64,000 nucleotides of DNA from Rhodococcus ruber. GTDB taxonomy: Bacteria > Actinomycetota > Actinomycetes > Mycobacteriales > Mycobacteriaceae. Below, piece after piece: positions 60,179 through 64,000 of this stretch; the first letter of the stretch is position 1; each line of letters starts with the position of its first letter. The stretch covers positions 20,377 through 84,376 of the forward strand of contig NZ_JAPWIJ010000017.1 of NCBI RefSeq assembly GCF_027270735.1, written 5' to 3'. The notes beneath the pieces are model-generated. The model was not told the DNA's origin, made no database searches, and saw nothing but the letters and a program-made list of their open reading frames with translations. Both the position numbers and the translations under genes were made by a program.

Positions 60179-61432
60179 GTGAGCGAACGTTTCTTGGTCA
60201 ACGGTGGTAACCGCCTCGTCGGTGAGGTGGCGGTCGGCGGCGCGAAGAACAGCGTCCTCAAACTGATGGCTGCTGCGCTCCTTGCCGAAGGCACCAGCAC
60301 GATCACCAATTGCCCTGACATCTTGGATGTGCCGTTGATGGCAGAAGTGCTGCGTGGGCTCGGCTGTGAGGTCGACCTCGAGGGTTCGGTCGTTCACATC
60401 ACCACCCCGGCCATGCCCAAATATCACGCCGATTTTGCTGCAGTTCGTCAGTTCCGCGCGTCGGTCTGCGTACTGGGCCCGCTGGTGGCGCGATGCAAAA
60501 GGGCTGTCGTAGCCTTGCCTGGCGGTGACGCTATCGGTTCACGACCCCTCGACATGCACCAGTCCGGCCTGCAGTTGCTGGGAGCACGCAGCGAAATTCA
60601 GCACGGATGCGTCGTGGCCGAAGCCGATGAGTTGCGCGGCGCGAATATCAGGTTGGCTTTCCCGTCCGTGGGAGCGACGGAGAACATCTTGATGGCGGCC
60701 GTGCTGGCCACCGGTGAGACCGTGATCGACAACGCGGCACGAGAACCGGACATCGTCGATGTGTGCAACATGCTCAACGAGATGGGTGCCGACGTCCGGG
60801 GCGCCGGCACGTCGACGCTCACAATCCGCGGCGTCAGCGCGCTGAAGCCGACCACACATCGGGTCATCGGCGATCGGATCGTGGCTGCTACGTGGGGGAT
60901 TGCCGCAGCGATGACTCGAGGGGATGTCCGAGTGCGGGGGGTCAACCCCAAGCACCTGTCGCTTGTTCTGGACAAGCTGCGGTCGGCCGGTGCCGAGGTG
61001 ACCAGCGAGCCGGACGGCTTTCGCGTCGTTCAGCACGAACGGCCGCGGGCGGTGAACTTCGCGACGTTGCCGTATCCCGGGTTTCCCACCGATCTACAAC
61101 CGATGGCTATCGGCCTCGCGACCGTCGCCGACGGGACGTCGATGATCACCGAGAACGTGTTCGAGGCGCGCTTCCGGTTCGTCGAGGAAATGATCCGACT
61201 GGGCGCTGACGCTCGTACCGATGGCCACCATGCTGTGGTGCGCGGTGTGCCGCAGCTGTCCAGTGCGCCGGTGTGGTCGTCCGACATCCGGGCCGGGGCC
61301 GGGCTGGTGCTCGCCGGTCTTGTGGCCGACGGCACGACCGAGGTGCACGACGTGTTCCACATCGACAGGGGCTATCCACGGTTCGTGGAGAATCTGACTG
61401 CTCTCGGCGGGAGCATCGAGCGGGTCAGCTGA
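60179..61432 (+). CDS. murA: UDP-N-acetylglucosamine 1-carboxyvinyltransferase
   Basis: 417 residues from GTG 60179. VGGAKNSVLKLMAAALLAEG at the N-terminus, ASVCVLGPLVAR, the active-site loop LPGGDAIGSRPLDMH and the C-terminal DRGYPRFVENLTALGGSIERV are MurA marks. First committed step of peptidoglycan synthesis. Residue 117 in the loop is Asp where most bacteria have the fosfomycin-alkylated Cys. Overlaps the 3' end of the convergent MocR gene by 8 nt. Confidence 0.97.
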   Translation: MSERFLVNGGNRLVGEVAVGGAKNSVLKLMAAALLAEGTSTITNCPDILDVPLMAEVLRGLGCEVDLEGSVVHITTPAMPKYHADFAAVRQFRASVCVLGPLVARCKRAVVALPGGDAIGSRPLDMHQSGLQLLGARSEIQHGCVVAEADELRGANIRLAFPSVGATENILMAAVLATGETVIDNAAREPDIVDVCNMLNEMGADVRGAGTSTLTIRGVSALKPTTHRVIGDRIVAATWGIAAAMTRGDVRVRGVNPKHLSLVLDKLRSAGAEVTSEPDGFRVVQHERPRAVNFATLPYPGFPTDLQPMAIGLATVADGTSMITENVFEARFRFVEEMIRLGADARTDGHHAVVRGVPQLSSAPVWSSDIRAGAGLVLAGLVADGTTEVHDVFHIDRGYPRFVENLTALGGSIERVS

Positions 61433-62828
61433 CCAGCCTGCTTTCGAGGACGTCGACGAGTACTCGCAGGGCACGATCGAATCGATCATCCGCCACCGAG
61501 CCGTAGCCGACGACGATCCCACCCTCGGTGGTCGGCGACCGCGTCGAGTGCTCGAGGGTGGGCAGGTCGATTCCGTTCGCTGCACAGTCGGACGCGACGT
61601 GGCGCGCCACCTCGGTGTCGAGCACGAGAACGGTATGCAGTCCGGCACCGACACCTCGCAGCTCGCCGAATCGAGAGAGCTCGGCGGCAACGACGCGGTC
61701 ACGTGCCCGATAGATCCGACGCGCGGTGCGTACGGACCGGTCCCATTCGCCGTCGCGTAGTAGTGAGCTCATGGCGTGCTGGATGGGAACCGATGGGTGG
61801 TCGCCGATGGCGCGACGTGTTTCGGTGATGCGCTCGACCATCGGCGGGGGAGCCACCATCCATCCGAGTCGCACGCCGGCACCCAACGTCTTCGATACGG
61901 TTCCCAAGTAGACGGCGCGGTCTGGAACGAGCTCGGTGACTGTAGGCAAAGGTGCTATGCCATAACGGAATTCGGAATCGTAGTCGTCTTCGATGATGGT
62001 CGATCCAGTACTTCGTGCCCAGTCCGCCAGTGCGCGCCTGCGACCGATGGGCATGAGCCCGCCGGTGGGGTATTGGTGTGAGGGGGTGACATAGACGGCC
62101 GGGGTCCTCGGAGGTACAGATTCGAGTTCTTCGACCACAAGTCCTTCACGGTCGACGGGGACATCGTGAACGGACCACCTGCGGTGCGTCGCGAGGGCGG
62201 CGGCAGATCGATATCCCGGATTCTCCAGTGCGAGAACATGTTCGACGCCTACGTTCACCGAGAGGGCGCCCAGTACCAGGTCGAGACCGTGGATGCTTCC
62301 CGTGGTCACGACGATCGAATCCGCGGTGGTGTGCAGTCCGCGTGCACGGCCCAGCAGATCCGCGATGCGTGTTCTCAGGTCGAGCAAGCCTGCCGGATCG
62401 GGGTAGTCGCCGGGCGGGGGCGATGCGCCGACATCTCGCCAGGCCCGCCTCCACGCTTCGGACGCGCGAGGAGGAGTCCACGGTATTCCGGGTCGGAGCG
62501 AAATGCGCCGAGCAACCGGTGGGACTTCTTGTGTTCGGGGTGGGCTGCGGTGCGATCGAACGGCATGTGGAACATCTCGGACGTAATTGCCGGATCCGCG
62601 CCGTGCATCGAGCCAACCTTCGGCCACGAGCTGCTCGTACGCCTTCTCCACCACCGCCCGAGCCAAGCCCACTTCGGCGGAAAGCGCTCTGGTACTGGGC
62701 AATCGGGCGCCCGGCCCAAGCTCGCCTCGATCGATCGCCGTACGGATACCGTCGGCTACCTGAACGGGCAACGTACGACGGTCGGCACGATCGACCGTGA
62801 TCGACAGCGAATTCGGCGGCAAGGTCAT
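61425..62828 (-). CDS. MocR/PdxR-type GntR regulator with aminotransferase domain
   Basis: 467 residues. N-terminal winged helix (LPVQVADGIRTAIDRGELGPGARLPSTRALSAEVGLARAVVEKAYEQLVAEGWLDARRGSGNYV), then a fold-I aminotransferase domain with PSHQYPTGGLMPIGRRRAL, DDYDSEFRY and the PLP lysine in LGTVSKTLGAGVRLGWM. Such proteins use PLP as effector, often to control vitamin B6 genes or GABA use. Divergent from a PNPOx-family gene, its probable target. AGGTGA ribosome site before ATG 62828. Confidence 0.92.
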   Translation of the reverse strand: MTLPPNSLSITVDRADRRTLPVQVADGIRTAIDRGELGPGARLPSTRALSAEVGLARAVVEKAYEQLVAEGWLDARRGSGNYVRDVPHAVRSHRSPPRTQEVPPVARRISLRPGIPWTPPRASEAWRRAWRDVGASPPPGDYPDPAGLLDLRTRIADLLGRARGLHTTADSIVVTTGSIHGLDLVLGALSVNVGVEHVLALENPGYRSAAALATHRRWSVHDVPVDREGLVVEELESVPPRTPAVYVTPSHQYPTGGLMPIGRRRALADWARSTGSTIIEDDYDSEFRYGIAPLPTVTELVPDRAVYLGTVSKTLGAGVRLGWMVAPPPMVERITETRRAIGDHPSVPIQHAMSSLLRDGEWDRSVRTARRIYRARDRVVAAELSRFGELRGVGAGLHTVLVLDTEVARHVASDCAANGIDLPTLEHSTRSPTTEGGIVVGYGSVADDRFDRALRVLVDVLESRLVS

Positions 62829-62920
62829 CGTGCGTCACCTGTCCAGGTAGGTAAGTGGCCTAGCAAAGTCACTATCTATTGGACCATGACAGTGAGCCAA
62901 CCGAGGCGGACCCTGTGTTC

Positions 62921-63604
62921 ATGACAACCGATGAGGAACTCCTGTCCCCGACACCCAGAACCACGGTGATACGTGGTCGACAGCGCGCTCGAGCAGAGCG
63001 ATCGGCACTGCTGGACGTGCTCGGCTCTGCTCGACTCTGCCATCTGGGCGTAGTGGTGGAGAACGTGCCGCGTGTACTTCCGACCGTGTTCGGTGTGGAT
63101 CCGCTCGGCCCGGACAGGGCCGGAACTCTGTACCTGCACGGCTCGGTAGCCTCTCGCAGCCTGACCGAAGCTCCGGCGCAGGACATCTGCGTGACGGTTA
63201 CCGTCGTCGACGGGTTGGTTCTGGCTCGATCCGCGTTCCACCACTCGATGAACTATCGAAGTGCGGTCGTGGTCGGTCGGCCGCGTCGAGTGGAGGACGA
63301 GCAGGAGCGGATCCGCGCTTTGGACGCAATGGTCGATCAGGTCGTCCCTGGTAGAAGTGCACACCTGCGTGCGCATACGAGGAAAGAACTCGCAGCGACC
63401 AGCGTGCTGGCGCTTTCGCTGTACGAGGCATCGGTGAAGGCACGTACCGGCGGACCGGTCGACGACGACACCGACATTGCTACCGGGGGAGTGTGGGCGG
63501 GTGTTGTGCCCATCGGTGAAAGCGTCGGACGTGCAGTACGTGCCGACGACGTGGAACCACACCTTGTAGAGCCGGACCATGTAGTCGCGTTGTCTCGCTC
63601 CTGA
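62921..63604 (+). CDS. pyridoxamine 5'-phosphate oxidase-fold (FMN-binding split barrel) protein
   Basis: 227 residues from ATG 62921 with GAGGCGG upstream; the frame opens at a TTG at 62879. Sequence features of the split-barrel family: ARLCHLGVVVENVPRVLPTVFGVD, TLYLHGSVASRSLTEAPAQDICVTVTVVDGLVLARSAFHHSMNYRSAVVVGRPRRVED. This branch is usually annotated as a PNPOx-family or nitroimidazole-resistance (NimA)-like flavoprotein rather than true PdxH. Pairing with a MocR regulator hints at B6-linked function. Its stop is followed by the rRNA leader region. Confidence 0.85.
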   Translation: MTTDEELLSPTPRTTVIRGRQRARAERSALLDVLGSARLCHLGVVVENVPRVLPTVFGVDPLGPDRAGTLYLHGSVASRSLTEAPAQDICVTVTVVDGLVLARSAFHHSMNYRSAVVVGRPRRVEDEQERIRALDAMVDQVVPGRSAHLRAHTRKELAATSVLALSLYEASVKARTGGPVDDDTDIATGGVWAGVVPIGESVGRAVRADDVEPHLVEPDHVVALSRS

Positions 63605-63868
63605 AACCAGTTTCGCCGGTATTTCCCGCAGATATGGCTGGCGTCACACAGCGGGATATGCGCGCCGGGCGGGGCAGACCCGAACGCACATGTGCTCGGA
63701 CCTGCGCAGATGCGTGTAGCTCCTCGATTCACCAGCCGATTTGCGCGTGTGGGGTTGGTGGCGTAACTTTTGTCGAGTCAGAGCGACGGACACCGACCCG
63801 GTCTTCACGGACAGGGATACGAGGTTGGACGTGTGGCCTGGCAGGTTGTGTCCCCCAAGAGTCGGGCC

Positions 63869-63897
63869 TTGTGTCCGAGACCAAGCTGGGATACGCT
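63869..63897 (+). promoter_or_regulatory. candidate rrn promoter
   Basis: TTGTGT (-35, 63869-63874), 17-nt spacer, TACGCT (-10, 63892-63897), placed about 60 nt before the boxA-like element. Confidence 0.6.
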
Positions 63898-63954
63898 GGA
63901 ACAGTTGCCCTCGAGGCCTTCGGACTGTGCGTTCGTGGGGTTGGAGTGTGTGCG

Positions 63955-63973
63955 TGTTCTTTGAGAACTCAAC
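63955..63973 (+). promoter_or_regulatory. boxA-like antitermination element
   Basis: TGTTCTTTGAGAACTCAAC resembles the boxA element of actinobacterial rRNA leaders, bound as RNA by NusB and NusE to prevent Rho-dependent termination. Confidence 0.6.
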
Positions 63974-64000
63974 AGTGTGTCGATGAATGTCAGTGCCGAA

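Larger units (their letters stand above)
63605..64000 (+). promoter_or_regulatory. upstream and leader region of an rRNA operon
   Basis: No protein gene is credible in these 396 nt. The region contains a promoter candidate (63869-63897) and, at the end, a stretch typical of pre-16S leaders of Rhodococcus and Mycobacterium (TTTGAGAACTCAACAGTGTG, 63960-63979). The 16S gene itself should begin a short distance past the window. Confidence 0.8.

Noticed and set aside
63741..63986. Short frames in the rRNA leader
   Set aside because: They overlap the rrn promoter and boxA-like element and have no protein-like composition.

Overview
The window is chromosomal DNA from a high-GC actinobacterium, most likely a Rhodococcus-type member of the Nocardiaceae. 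Three things point there: strong G/C bias at third codon positions with many GTG starts; the gene order argS-lysA-hom-thrC-thrB-rho-rpmE-prfA-prmC-sua5-wecA-atpBEFHAGDC-DUF2550-cobalamin adenosyltransferase-murA-rRNA, which is the arrangement I recall from Mycobacterium; and a typical actinobacterial pre-rRNA leader at the right edge. I see no phage, insertion sequence, CRISPR array or plasmid gene. The window is core chromosome plus catabolic islands.

Left part (1-13060): the tail of an NMT1-type ABC substrate-binding protein with a class III aminotransferase; a GlcD-type FAD oxidase; a peptidase E/HIT pair; the three-gene proton-translocating transhydrogenase (pntAA-pntAB-pntB); an APH-type phosphotransferase; a hotdog thioesterase; and a BenE-type transporter. 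Two unrecognised proteins of about 105 residues, at 4035 and 9898, are clearly paralogous to each other.

Middle-left (13181-18086): an N-acetylglucosamine uptake and catabolism locus. A GntR/UTRA regulator and separate EIIA and EIIB genes lie on one side, and EIIC-nagA-nagB runs divergently. Operator-like ACTGGT sequences lie before both the regulator and EIIC. GlcNAc would enter as GlcNAc-6-P, be deacetylated by NagA and deaminated and isomerised by NagB to fructose-6-P.

Centre (18088-36572): a shikimate dehydrogenase-like protein, an exported HNH nuclease, a quinone oxidoreductase, an SNF2 helicase coupled to a SWIM zinc-finger protein, and a five-gene valine/isobutyrate operon (mmsA, acyl-CoA dehydrogenase, HIBYL-CoA hydrolase, mmsB, enoyl-CoA hydratase). 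After these come an Hsp70-like orphan, a MarR regulator, a DUF2254 membrane protein, tRNA-Cys(GCA), a methyltransferase, a coiled-coil protein, tRNA-Arg(CCG) and a DUF305/DUF3105 pair.

Right part (36573-64000): the conserved housekeeping block. It holds arginyl-tRNA synthetase; lysine and threonine biosynthesis; Rho with a long Asn/Arg-rich disordered insert; ribosomal protein L31; release factor 1 with its methylase; the threonylcarbamoyl-AMP synthase; WecA; the complete F1Fo ATP synthase operon; and MurA with aspartate in place of the fosfomycin-reactive cysteine. A SHOCT protein and a divergent MocR/PNPOx pair appear as insertions in this order. The window ends inside the leader of an rRNA operon. 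A recurrent theme is start codons lacking a Shine-Dalgarno but preceded 6-8 nt upstream by a TANNNT -10 box, suggesting many leaderless mRNAs.
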